A stretch of 64,000 nucleotides of DNA from Natrarchaeobius halalkaliphilus (lineage in GTDB: Archaea; Halobacteriota; Halobacteria; Halobacteriales; Natrialbaceae). This document shows positions 29,059 through 39,187 of the stretch, piece after piece; position 1 is the first letter of the stretch, and the number at the start of each line of letters is the position of its first letter. The notes under the pieces are model-generated. The model worked only from the letters and a program-made list of their open reading frames with translations. It did no database searches and had not been told where the DNA came from. The stretch is from NCBI RefSeq assembly GCF_003841485.1, contig NZ_REFY01000004.1, positions 487,850-551,849 of the forward strand. Reading direction: 5' to 3'. The position numbers and the translations under genes are program-made.

Positions 29059-29505
29059 ATGTCGACAACGGAACCGCTCGGTCAGCGAGGTAGGCTCCTC
29101 GTCGTCGCAGTGCTGATCGGGACGTTCGTCTGTCTTCCCCTCTGGTTCGGATCGAGCAGACCGTCGATCGGAGGGGTTGTCTCGAGCGGAGGCTCCGATC
29201 AGCTAACGCCGGTTCTCGAGGACGCGTTTCCGGTCGACGAGTGGCCGGGTTCGCGGGAGCCGTGGGAACGGTACTACATGTACGGTATCTCCGGTGTCGC
29301 CGGGATCTGGGTCGCCAGTCGGTTCGTGCTGGGCTGGCGGTTCGACCGGGAGCGGGTCGCGTTCGTTCCGCGATCAGACCAGTGTGCCCCGGCGGGGGTT
29401 TTCAGACGAGCAACCGTCGCGAGCGAATCGGAGCGCGAAGCCGAAACCGCCGGATCTGCACAGGAGGAGCGGAACACGACCGGTCGTGGGATCGAGGATG
29501 CCTGA
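29059..29505 (+). CDS. Small membrane protein, function unknown
   Basis: 148 residues from the ATG at 29059. Helix 1 is LLVVAVLIGTFVCLPLWFG (about 13-31) and helix 2 is YMYGISGVAGIWVASRFVLG (about 73-92), with a hydrophilic, acidic C-terminal tail. No enzymatic motif is seen. It overlaps the next gene by 8 bp, indicating an operon, and is divergent from the lasso B1 gene. I do not recognise the family. Confidence 0.6.
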   Translation: MSTTEPLGQRGRLLVVAVLIGTFVCLPLWFGSSRPSIGGVVSSGGSDQLTPVLEDAFPVDEWPGSREPWERYYMYGISGVAGIWVASRFVLGWRFDRERVAFVPRSDQCAPAGVFRRATVASESEREAETAGSAQEERNTTGRGIEDA

Positions 29506-29986
29506 TCTGCTGACGCACGTACTGGTCGGCTACATCATTGGAACGATCGTCGTTCTCCGGTGTGAATGGGCCGGATCGCCCCACGTGACGATGGTTATGA
29601 TCGGAGCACTCGTTCCCGATTTCAAGAAGATCAACCTTCTGGTGAGCGACGCAACGGTCTCGGATTTGCTCGGAATTCCGTGGGGATGGATGGCGATCCA
29701 CACCGTCGGTGGATCGGTCGTGATAATTCTTCTCGGATCGATGCTCGTCGCGCCGGGTCATCGGAGACGGGTAATCGCGCTCCTCGCGATCGGTGCAACG
29801 TCCCATCTGTTTCTGGATTTGCTGGTAATCACGTGGTCCGGCGAGGCGTTCCCGGTTCTCTGGCCGGTTACGGAGTATCGGCCGCCGTCGGGTGGTCTCT
29901 TTCGGAGTAGCGACCGCTGGCCCGCGCTCGCCACTCTGACGGCAGCCGCGGTACTCTGGGCGGTTCGACGACGAGCAGGACGGTGA
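29498..29986 (+). CDS. Metal-dependent hydrolase-like membrane protein (YdjM/DUF457-type)
   Basis: 162 residues from the ATG at 29498. The N-terminus MPDLLTHVLVGYIIGTIVVL and the PDFKKINLL motif, with H7 and later SHLFLDLLV (His and Asp), follow the pattern of YdjM-family membrane-bound metal-dependent hydrolases. It has about four membrane helices. The substrate is unknown in archaea. It is translationally coupled to the preceding small membrane protein. Confidence 0.7.
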   Translation: MPDLLTHVLVGYIIGTIVVLRCEWAGSPHVTMVMIGALVPDFKKINLLVSDATVSDLLGIPWGWMAIHTVGGSVVIILLGSMLVAPGHRRRVIALLAIGATSHLFLDLLVITWSGEAFPVLWPVTEYRPPSGGLFRSSDRWPALATLTAAAVLWAVRRRAGR

Positions 29987-30004
29987 ACGATCACACGGAG
30001 CCGG

Positions 30005-31063
30005 TCAGTCAGAAGGGGGCGCATTCAGCCACAGGTGGACGCGGTACTCGGTGTTCTCGATGGAGGGCTCGGCCGGCACGTCGCCCGGATACAGCAACCA
30101 GACGACGCGCACCTCGCCAGTCATCGTCGGGCTGATCTCGTGTTCGTGGTACCACGATTCTCCGTGTCCGAGTTCGGTTTCGAAGCGCTCGAGTTCCCGT
30201 TGGTCTGTGACGACGGTTCCGTTCGATTCGGTACGCTGGGCCCGCTGCTCGACGACAACGACGGTGTACGCCGTCGTTCTGTGCTCCTGGTTGGTAACAC
30301 CGGTGACGAACGGTGCGCCGTCATCCCGTTGGATCTCGGACGGATAGTCGCCGGCAACGAGGTCACCGTCGTCGTCTTCCGTCAGGAGAGTCAGCGAAGA
30401 GAACTCTTCTCCGCCCGCCGGTGCAACGACGGCAACGGTAACGATTCCGACCGCAAACGCGATCGAGGCGATCAACAGAAGGTTCAGGAGCGTATCCGTT
30501 CTCGTCTCGGGTTCATCTTGCTTGCTCCGGCGGATTACCGACCAGGAGATCGGGCGGGGACGAAACCGAGCGTCCGGCGGCAGTTGCAGGCGTCGAACTG
30601 CAGCGGCGCCACCGGAACAGACGACGAATCCGGTGACGCTGAACATGATCGACTCGAGGCCGAGTGGCCACGGAGAGACGTCTACGAGTAATCCGAGCAC
30701 GGGAACGATCATGAGGCTACTGCCGACCGAAAGCGCGATGCGTTCAACGAGGTCGATTCCAGCCCGTGACCGGATCCCGCCCGCCCCTCGAGGGACGTCC
30801 CGCTCGTCTCGCAGGTATCGATCAGACCGGAGGTTTCCAGCCGTCCTGGACGCCTCTGGAAACAGCGCGCAAACGAGTGTATATCCAGGAACGAAAAGAA
30901 GGAAGACGAGACCACAGAGGTGACGAAGCGGAGATTCTCGGACGAACGGAAAGAAAACGACGACGTTCGTTACGACCGTTATCGCGAGAACAGCTGTGAG
31001 ATCAGCAGGAACGATCCGAACGCTGCGAGGAAGTATCTGCCACGGAGATCTATCGTCGTTCAT
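30005..31063 (-). CDS. DUF1616 membrane protein
   Basis: 352 residues. Four predicted helices: two at the N-terminus (LTAVLAITVVTNVVVFFPFV and LCGLVFLLFVPGYTLVCALF), one at about 110-160 and one before the extracytoplasmic domain (LLLIASIAFAVGIVTVAVVA). The C-terminal domain, with YTVVVVEQRAQR and MTGEVRVVWLLYPGDVP, matches the beta-sandwich region of archaeal DUF1616 proteins. These are frequent in surface-glycan or cell-envelope loci; the biochemical role is unknown. It is a single gene on the minus strand. Confidence 0.8.
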   Translation of the reverse strand: MNDDRSPWQILPRSVRIVPADLTAVLAITVVTNVVVFFPFVRESPLRHLCGLVFLLFVPGYTLVCALFPEASRTAGNLRSDRYLRDERDVPRGAGGIRSRAGIDLVERIALSVGSSLMIVPVLGLLVDVSPWPLGLESIMFSVTGFVVCSGGAAAVRRLQLPPDARFRPRPISWSVIRRSKQDEPETRTDTLLNLLLIASIAFAVGIVTVAVVAPAGGEEFSSLTLLTEDDDGDLVAGDYPSEIQRDDGAPFVTGVTNQEHRTTAYTVVVVEQRAQRTESNGTVVTDQRELERFETELGHGESWYHEHEISPTMTGEVRVVWLLYPGDVPAEPSIENTEYRVHLWLNAPPSD

Positions 31064-31156
31064 ATTCGGAAAGTTTTCCGCGCAAATACAAAAATTAAGT
31101 GATTATGGGAAGTACGATACTTCGGAGAATAGTCAGCGCGTGACCGAGACGAATGC

Positions 31157-33448
31157 TCAGATTTCGAGGACGATATCGTCGAGATCGGCGGAAGCGTCCT
31201 CGTCAGCGAATGTTACCAGCGCGTAGGCGTCCACGAGTAGGTCCGAAGCCGTCTCCTCGGAGAACGGTTCGTAGCCGAATGCTGCGCGTTCGTATCCTTC
31301 GGTGAGGGTCTCGAGATCGGCAGTCTGTGAGCCCGTGTAGCGTCGCTGGAACTCCCAGTGGGTGAGCGTGTGGCCGTCCTCGACAGTCGGCTGTAGTTCC
31401 AGTCGAACCGCGACGTATGCCGACTGGACGGCGTCGTTCGGTCGGCCGGCCGAGAGATGATCGGAAGCTCGCGTGAGGAGTTCGGTCACCGGATCACCAT
31501 CGAACGAACCGGAGCTGTCGGCTACACAACGAGTACGAGACGCGGATCGGTCGGAAACGGCTCCCGACGAAGGTTCGTCACCGTCGGCGACTGACGATCC
31601 GTCAGAGTCGGACAGTGAGCGTGATTCGAGGACGGAGCCCGGGTCCGGTCGGCAACGACGAACGCGTCCTCGAAGACGCCACGCGCCGACGGAGACGACA
31701 CCGAGGGCGAGCGCGACCACCGACCCGATCAGAGCCGTTCGCCGGTCGAAAACGGGAAACGAAATGGAACCGGCGTTCCCGCCGGCAGTCGTACGCGCCG
31801 CTGTCGAAGCCAGGTTGGAGCCGTCCCCCTGGTAGGTCGCGGTGACGGTCACCTCCTCGTCGGTCGGTGAAGTGGAGACGGTCTCGGAGAACAGACCGTC
31901 GGGAGCGGTCGTTACGACGACGGTCTCGCCGCCGACGGACAGTTCGATCGGCTGATCGGCCACGGGCGTTCCGTCAGCAGTCATCAGGACGCCGTCCACA
32001 CGAGGGTCGTCGTCCGGCGTCGCCCTGATCGAAAGCACCGTCTCCCGCTCAGCGACGACGATTCGGCTGTGGTCGGTCGTCGATTCGATCGCACGGTCGT
32101 CGACGTCAACGCGGAGCGTCAGTTCGCGGTCGCCGTCCGGAACTGAAGCGGGCATTTCGACGTCGCCATCTATGCGACCGTCGGTCGTCTCGATGGTCTC
32201 GAGGTCAGTCCCACCGATCGAGACGATAACTGGGGCGCCGTCGACGAGAACGTCCCCGGCGAGGAGTTCGCCGGAGACCGAGATCGATTCGTCGTAGGCG
32301 ACCTCGTCGCCGACCTCGAGTTCGGCCACCGACGGCTCGATCGGTTCGACCGAGACCGGCACGGTCGTGTCGTTCCCGAGGTGATCGACGCCGGGTGCCG
32401 GACGGTACCGAACCTCGAGTTCGTCGGCCGCCGGTGCGAGCGGGTCCGGTCGGTAGTCGACGGAGAATCTGCCGTCTTCGTGGTCACGGGCGACGTGTTC
32501 CTCGCCGTTGATGTCGATTCTGATCGGCTCGTCGTCGGGCCAGGAGACGGTGCCAGATTCGGTGTCGTCGCTCTCGTTTCCGTCTTCGACGTGGACCGTT
32601 CCGGTTATCTCGACCGGTTCGAGTACAGTAGCCGAATTGTCGGCGGCCTCGGCCGTCACTGCCGTCCGGACGAACTGATCCGATCTCACGTCGGCCTGAT
32701 CGCGTTCTATCTGCCGATCGATCGCTCCGGCGAGCGATGACATCGCCTCGGTATCGACGTCGGATACGGTTTCGAGAGCCGATAACTGGACGTGCAAACT
32801 CTCGTTCGCCCCGGAGACGTTCGCCGCCAGAACGTCGAGTTGGCGTGCGTACTCGAGCGCCGCATCCTCGTCACCGGCGTCGATCGATCGCTCGTACTCC
32901 CGCTCGAGTTCGCCGTAGGTTTCGACCGCCTCGATCAGCTCCCGCTGGGACGTTCCCGCTCGATCGAACGCTGCGTCGGATGGCGGCATCGAGTCGTCGA
33001 GCGTCCCTTCGTGACGGTCGGAGCCACCGGTCTCGTCGACGATCGTTTCGTACTGCTCAGCGCGGTCTCGATATTCGGCATCGACGCGATCGGTTGCGGC
33101 GTCATACTCCCCTCGCTCGAGGTGAACGAGGGACTGTCGCAACTCGTTCGAGAGGGACTCCGCCAACCACGCTCGGATCTCCTCGCGGTCGCCGGGCTCG
33201 TCGTACTCCTCGGGGTTGACGTGGGCGTCCGGTTGCGGCTCGGTTTCGGTCCCCGGTTCTGACGTGGTCCCGTTTACGTCGCCCGACCTCGAGTCCGCCG
33301 GCGCGATCGAGGAGGGGACGAGGCGGTCGGACGACACCTCGGGAGTGCCCGTCGATGTCGCCGCTGTCGGATCGGCGAGACCGACACCCGCGAGGAGACA
33401 GACCGAAACGACGACGCACAGTATTAGTCCCGACGTCTCCGTGTTCAC
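31157..33448 (-). CDS. Secreted/membrane-anchored DUF4129 protein with Ig-like domains
   Basis: 763 residues. A signal-like helix at 8-24 (LILCVVVSVCLLAGVGLA) is followed by a Glu/Arg-rich helical region (80-250), then beta-rich domains of CARDB/Ig type (260-580), a membrane helix (TALIGSVVALALGVVSVGAW), and a C-terminal cytoplasmic DUF4129 domain (about 660-750, VTELLTRASDHLSAGRPNDA onward). DUF4129 genes accompany MoxR, DUF58 and transglutaminase genes. It is divergent from the DUF58 gene here, which suggests it belongs to the same envelope-associated system. Confidence 0.82.
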   Translation of the reverse strand: MNTETSGLILCVVVSVCLLAGVGLADPTAATSTGTPEVSSDRLVPSSIAPADSRSGDVNGTTSEPGTETEPQPDAHVNPEEYDEPGDREEIRAWLAESLSNELRQSLVHLERGEYDAATDRVDAEYRDRAEQYETIVDETGGSDRHEGTLDDSMPPSDAAFDRAGTSQRELIEAVETYGELEREYERSIDAGDEDAALEYARQLDVLAANVSGANESLHVQLSALETVSDVDTEAMSSLAGAIDRQIERDQADVRSDQFVRTAVTAEAADNSATVLEPVEITGTVHVEDGNESDDTESGTVSWPDDEPIRIDINGEEHVARDHEDGRFSVDYRPDPLAPAADELEVRYRPAPGVDHLGNDTTVPVSVEPIEPSVAELEVGDEVAYDESISVSGELLAGDVLVDGAPVIVSIGGTDLETIETTDGRIDGDVEMPASVPDGDRELTLRVDVDDRAIESTTDHSRIVVAERETVLSIRATPDDDPRVDGVLMTADGTPVADQPIELSVGGETVVVTTAPDGLFSETVSTSPTDEEVTVTATYQGDGSNLASTAARTTAGGNAGSISFPVFDRRTALIGSVVALALGVVSVGAWRLRGRVRRCRPDPGSVLESRSLSDSDGSSVADGDEPSSGAVSDRSASRTRCVADSSGSFDGDPVTELLTRASDHLSAGRPNDAVQSAYVAVRLELQPTVEDGHTLTHWEFQRRYTGSQTADLETLTEGYERAAFGYEPFSEETASDLLVDAYALVTFADEDASADLDDIVLEI

Positions 33449-33554
33449 ATTTTATCTATTCTCTATAAAATCAAAAAGCTATTGAATCGAACCAACGATG
33501 ACTCAGTCATGTACACTGTTGGCCGCACGTCGGCCCCGCCTACGGAGTGATCAC

Positions 33555-35066
33555 ATGTATCCACGACCCACACTCGTGTCGAGCGGTGCGCTCTCCATCG
33601 TCCTCGTCGCTCTCGCGGTCGTCATCGACGAGCCGCTGTTACTCGCCGGTGCGATTGCAGTCTGGGGGTGGATCGTCGCGTGGCAGGTTACGTTTGCGGC
33701 CGAACTCGAGCGAACGATCGATTCGCTGTCAGTCACACGGAGACTCGAGCGGGCGGGAGTTCAGGCCGGAGACACCGTCTCGGTCGAACTCACCGCAACG
33801 CTCGACCAGCCGTCCGAACTGCGGCTGACGATAGACGGGGGCGTACCGACTGTCGCGTCCGCCGGCAACAGTCGATCGGCAACGCCGCTCTCGGTAACGC
33901 TCGAGCCCGGCGCACGGGAAGCGACGATTTCGCGTCCGATCGGATGGCCGATCTCGGGAGAGCACGACTTCGACGACCCGACCGTCACTGCAATGGACGA
34001 GCGGTTTCGGGAGGTCGTTCCGGTGGACGATCCGGTGACGGTAACCGTCACGCCACGGAAGGGCAATGACACCCACATCGGAGTCGGCGGCAAACGGATC
34101 GGAACGGCCCTCGGAGAACACGAGCGTGGCCGACTCGGATCGGGAGCGGTGCCGGCGGAACCCCGTGAGTACGTCCCCGGAGACACCGCCGGTGCGATCG
34201 ACTGGAAAACGACGGCTCGTCTCGGAACGACGCACGTCAGGGAGTACGAAACGGAGACGAATCACCAGACGACGCTGATCGTCGACCACCGAACGACGCT
34301 CGCCACCGGACCGGCCGGATCGACACAGTTCGACCACGTTCGCGAGGTGGCACTCTCGCTGGCCGAACGCGCCGTGAGCCGCGGCGACCCGATCGGGCTC
34401 GTCTGTATCGACGACGAGGGTATCAGCACGCTCATAGAGCGGACGACCGAAGGAGCCGGGTATCGGACGCTCAGACGACGATTGCTCGACCTCGAGGTCG
34501 CCACGGAACGCGGTATCGAAGCCGGGCCGACACACGGGGACGAAAACGGGAACGGTACGCCGGTCGGAACGCAACCGAACCGACGGCTCACTGGCGACGA
34601 GGCACGACAGCGCCTCGCGGACCTCGTGAGTACCGGATCGACGACCCAGACGCGCGAAGATCCCTTCGTCGAGACGCTTGCCCCGCTCTACGAATCGCGG
34701 GCAAGTGGAACCGACCGAATCGCAGCGACGTCTCTTTCGATCGGCGCAAGAGCAGTCCGGAGAGCAAAACACCGACGCCAGCGGATCGCGATCTTTACGG
34801 ATGCCTCGCGACCCAGCGAACTCCGGGAGACCGTGTCGGTCGCTCGCGAACGCGGTACCGAGGTGCTGGTCTTTCTCGCATCCAGCGTCCTCTCCGAAGA
34901 CGGTGACGTCTTAGAACGCGAGTCCGCGGTCGAGCGCTATCGCGAGTTCGAACGCGTCCGCCGTGATCTCGCGCAGATGAGCGACGTGAGCGCGCTGGAA
35001 ATCGATCCCCCGGATCGACTCGCAAGCGTCTGTTCCGCCGGTGGCCCTCGAGGCGATCGAACGTGA
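33555..35066 (+). CDS. DUF58 protein of the MoxR cluster
   Basis: 503 residues from the ATG at 33555 (MYPRPTLVSSGALSIVLVAL); an upstream ATG at 33498 would add 19 residues. It has two N-terminal helices and a beta-domain. The DUF58 signature follows: REYVPGDTAGAIDWKTTARL and then LIVDHRTTL, the start of a VWA-like region. DUF58 proteins are paired with MoxR-type AAA ATPases as chaperone or assembly modules. It overlaps the next gene by 4 bp. Confidence 0.9.
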   Translation: MYPRPTLVSSGALSIVLVALAVVIDEPLLLAGAIAVWGWIVAWQVTFAAELERTIDSLSVTRRLERAGVQAGDTVSVELTATLDQPSELRLTIDGGVPTVASAGNSRSATPLSVTLEPGAREATISRPIGWPISGEHDFDDPTVTAMDERFREVVPVDDPVTVTVTPRKGNDTHIGVGGKRIGTALGEHERGRLGSGAVPAEPREYVPGDTAGAIDWKTTARLGTTHVREYETETNHQTTLIVDHRTTLATGPAGSTQFDHVREVALSLAERAVSRGDPIGLVCIDDEGISTLIERTTEGAGYRTLRRRLLDLEVATERGIEAGPTHGDENGNGTPVGTQPNRRLTGDEARQRLADLVSTGSTTQTREDPFVETLAPLYESRASGTDRIAATSLSIGARAVRRAKHRRQRIAIFTDASRPSELRETVSVARERGTEVLVFLASSVLSEDGDVLERESAVERYREFERVRRDLAQMSDVSALEIDPPDRLASVCSAGGPRGDRT

Positions 35067-35638
35067 GTCTCGAACCCGAACCGACCGGACGCGAGAACGC
35101 GTCCGTGCGGTCGGTTCCGGAGGTGATAGCGCTCGTCATCGGTATCGGCGGACTGTGGTTCGCCGTCGGACCTGTCGGCGGCGTGATCGGCGGCGGTACT
35201 GCGGTGCTGTGGTACGCTTTCGGCGTTCCGTACGCACTCGCAGCCGGCTTCGTCGGACTCACAGCCGTCACCGCGGGCGGGTCTACGGCCGAGCTGGGGA
35301 CGGTACGGGTCCCCGTCCTGGCGTATGGACTTCTGGTGCTCGCTGCGGGATATCGAACTCCGACGCCGCTTCGGTTCGGACGTACCGTATCCGGTACCGT
35401 CGCGGGACTCGCCGGAGTCGGATGGCTCGCGGTCACCTTCGCGCCCGATTCGCTGTGGATCGCGGGCGTCGCGACGCTGGTGTTCGGGATCACGGTCTCG
35501 TCCGTCGTCCACCGGTACGAGCGCTTCAGGCTCGGCCTGACAGCGACGCTCGAGGATCACAACGGCGAGACCGACGCGACGGATCGGGACTCGAACGGAT
35601 TCCGTACGGCTTCTGACCGCGAGTCCGACCGGACGTAA
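35063..35638 (+). CDS. Membrane protein of the MoxR/DUF58 cluster
   Basis: 191 residues from a GTG start that overlaps the DUF58 stop (GTGA). It has about five to six predicted helices (for example VIALVIGIGGLWFAVGPVGG and GTVAGLAGVGWLAVTFA) and a hydrophilic acidic C-terminus. Haloarchaeal DUF58 clusters usually include such a DUF7519-like gene; this identification is from memory and tentative. Function is unknown. Confidence 0.65.
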   Translation: MSLEPEPTGRENASVRSVPEVIALVIGIGGLWFAVGPVGGVIGGGTAVLWYAFGVPYALAAGFVGLTAVTAGGSTAELGTVRVPVLAYGLLVLAAGYRTPTPLRFGRTVSGTVAGLAGVGWLAVTFAPDSLWIAGVATLVFGITVSSVVHRYERFRLGLTATLEDHNGETDATDRDSNGFRTASDRESDRT

Positions 35639-35653
35639 ACACGAACACTGATC

Positions 35654-36613
35654 ATGAGCACGAACGATTTCGATCTGACCGACGAATCGATCACGAGCGA
35701 GCGAGCGAGCGACAGCCACGCATCGGGCCTCGAAACCGAAGATCGTTCTCCGGGTTCGGATCGGATCGAACTCGCCGGCCGAATCGAGCGCCTCGAAACG
35801 GAGAACGACCGCCTTCGGCGCGAATACGTCCGCCTGAAACGGACCCAGCATCGAACGCGAGCACTCGGGCTCGTCGCCATCGGTCTCATCGCAGTCGGCG
35901 GCGCGGTCGTCTTCTCCGACGTCCGGAGCATCCTCGTCGCACTCGGCGCGACGGGGCTGTTCGGTGCGGTGTTGATCTACACGCTTGCACCCGAAACGGT
36001 CGTATCCGCCGACGTGGGTGAACGAATTTACAGCGCGCTCGCGTCCAACCACCGCGCGATGGTCGGATCACTGGGTCTCGGAGACGAGCGACTCTACGTC
36101 CCGGAACCGAACCGGTCGGAACCACCAGCCGAACACGCTGTTCCACGCTGTCGGTTGTTCGTCCCCCGATATCAAGAGTACGCCGTCCCCGAATCGGACG
36201 ACGGACCGATCGTCACGGACGAAGACGCCCGTGGACTGGTCCTCGAGCCGACCGGAAGGCGTCTGTTTTCGGAGTTCGAACGCGGGCTAACGACGGAGCT
36301 CGAAAGCGATCCCGAGCGACTTTCAGAACAGCTGTCCGACGCTCTCGTCGAAGGGTTCGAACTCGCGAGAAGCGTCCAACCGGACGTGGACTCGAGGCGC
36401 GTCACGTTCGCGATCACCGACAGCGCGTTCGGGAACGTCGACCGATTCGATCATCCGATCGCCTCGTTTCTCGCAGCCGGGCTCGCAATCGGGCTCGAGC
36501 AGCCCGTCTCACTCGAGGTGACCGACGCCGGCGAGCGAACGGACTGGCTCGTGACCTGCCGATGGGGGGACGACCGCGGTGGAGACGGACCATCGACCGA
36601 CGAGAGCGCGTAG
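35654..36613 (+). CDS. Coiled-coil membrane protein of the MoxR/DUF58 cluster
   Basis: 319 residues. Residues about 38-62 (RIELAGRIERLETENDRLRR) form a coiled coil, followed by two helices (ALGLVAIGLIAVGGAVVFSD; ILVALGATGLFGAVLIYTL) and a cytosolic domain. The cytosolic part has beta-alpha elements (VTFAITDSAFGNVDRFDHPI) of a type I do not recognise. It is cotranscribed with the preceding gene (15-bp gap) and convergent with moxR (7-bp gap). Confidence 0.65.
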   Translation: MSTNDFDLTDESITSERASDSHASGLETEDRSPGSDRIELAGRIERLETENDRLRREYVRLKRTQHRTRALGLVAIGLIAVGGAVVFSDVRSILVALGATGLFGAVLIYTLAPETVVSADVGERIYSALASNHRAMVGSLGLGDERLYVPEPNRSEPPAEHAVPRCRLFVPRYQEYAVPESDDGPIVTDEDARGLVLEPTGRRLFSEFERGLTTELESDPERLSEQLSDALVEGFELARSVQPDVDSRRVTFAITDSAFGNVDRFDHPIASFLAAGLAIGLEQPVSLEVTDAGERTDWLVTCRWGDDRGGDGPSTDESA

Positions 36614-36620
36614 GTCGGAT

Positions 36621-37693
<1,073 letters not shown>

Positions 37694-37697
<4 letters not shown>

Positions 37698-38887
37698 TCG
37701 TCTGTATTACTCGGTTGATGATCGCGTGCAGTCCGTTCATTCGATGCTACTCCCTGTCCATGGGCACCCCGTGATCCGGATACGCCGTTCCAGACGATTC
37801 GCTCGATGAGTCCTCTCAGCCGAAGCCGCAGGCGTTCGAACGCCAGACGAACGCGGCGATCGCTCGAGAGTCCGACGGCGACGACGGCAAGGATACCGAC
37901 GAACGCTTGCAACGATGGCGACTGACGAAGCGTGACGAGGGCACTCGAGAGCGGGGGCAAACTCTCTCCGTGAGAAACGTCGAGAGCGACCCGATCTGTA
38001 CCGGTGTGGAGGTTCGAGAGGAAGTCGTCGTTGTCCGGCCGGTCGATCATCGCGTTGATCGTGATGCTTGGGTCACCGACGACCACGACGCGGCCATCAC
38101 CCACAGGTTCGACGGTCGCAACGGGGTACGATCCGACGGAAGAAACCGGGCCAGGCCCAGACTCGTCGTTCCGTTCGGCCACCGCTCGCGTCTCGGATGC
38201 ACGGTCCATCCGCGACTCCTCGAGCCGAGCGAACTCGCTGGTCTCGAACAGGACGGTTACGTTCCGGCTCGCTCGATCCGAGTCACTGGACGGGTCTGGA
38301 TCGACGGCAGTCGCGTGATTGAGGGTCAATCGGTCGACGCCGTCGGTCAGGGTGTGATTCGTTGCGGGCGTGGCGATGGGCATCATCGGCCCACGGTCGT
38401 ACCGATACTCGTCACGGAGGTGCTGGCCGGTGAATCGCGCGTGGGCACCGACGTTCACGAGGAGATCCGATCCGTGGTGGTCGACGCCATCGAAGACGAC
38501 GAGTGTCCCGCCTCGCTCAACGAACCCGCGGACGCGATCCGCCTCGGCGTCAGCGTAAGCCTCCTCTGGTGCGACGACAACGGCGACCGTCTCGCTATCC
38601 GAAAGCGCTTCGTACTCGGTAGTTTTGAGAAGGATCTCGCCGTCTGTTTCGGGGTCGTCAGCGACACGCTCGCGGAACTCGCTCCCACCGTCCCACTCCG
38701 AGTTGAACGGCCCGAACGCCGTCGTCGAGGCCGTAGCACCGACGGCGAGCGTCGCGACCACGGCGGCTCCAAGCGCGTAGACCAGCACCCGCGACCAGTC
38801 GATCTCGAGAGCGAGATCAGCGGCCGGCCACGAATCGGATTCGTCCCCATCCGTGCCCGGTGACTGGCCGTGTGGACCGGATTTCAC
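37694..38887 (-). CDS. DUF4350 membrane protein
   Basis: 397 residues from a GTG at 38887 overlapping the stop of the preceding gene (GTGA). The longer reading frame (to 39178) is rejected because its first 97 codons duplicate another gene in a different frame. An N-terminal helix (VLVYALGAAVVATLAVGATA) is followed by a DUF4350-type domain (RGFVERGGTLVVFDGVDHHG; VGDPSITINAMIDRPDNDDF) and a C-terminal helix (LQAFVGILAVVAVGL). DUF4350 is a regular partner of MoxR, DUF58 and DUF4129 genes. Confidence 0.85.
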
Positions 38888-39165
38888 GCCGGCAGCACCT
38901 CCGGAGGAACGATCAGCAGTATCCGCCTGACGACGAGTGCCCCGAAGACGACGAACCCGAACAGAATAAGCCACGGCAACCGCATCCGCCAGGCCGGCGA
39001 CACGTTGAACGGAGCGGTCAGTTCGGTGACGACCAACAGCCCGATCAGCGAACAGATGAAGAACAACTCGAGAGAACTCTCTCCGAAAAGCGAGAGTGCG
39101 AGTACCGTCGCGAGCATCCAGGCGAGTTGCCAGTGAACGAACTGATCCCGGCGGCTGAGGGTCAT
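38884..39165 (-). CDS. Small membrane protein of the MoxR cluster (DUF7269-like)
   Basis: 93 residues. Three predicted helices: LAWMLATVLALSLFG, ELFFICSLIGLLVVTELTA and LPWLILFGFVVFGALVV. It lies 22 bp downstream of glmS and overlaps the DUF4350 gene by 4 bp, so it heads the MoxR operon. The DUF7269 assignment is tentative and from memory. Function is unknown. Confidence 0.65.
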   Translation of the reverse strand: MTLSRRDQFVHWQLAWMLATVLALSLFGESSLELFFICSLIGLLVVTELTAPFNVSPAWRMRLPWLILFGFVVFGALVVRRILLIVPPEVLPA

Positions 39166-39187
39166 CCGCGCGAGCCACCTCCCGAGA

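Noticed and set aside
38888..39178. Longer N-terminus for the DUF4350 protein.
   Set aside because: The added 97 codons are an out-of-frame reading of the small membrane-protein gene 38884-39165; the GTGA overlap at 38884-38887 is the better start.
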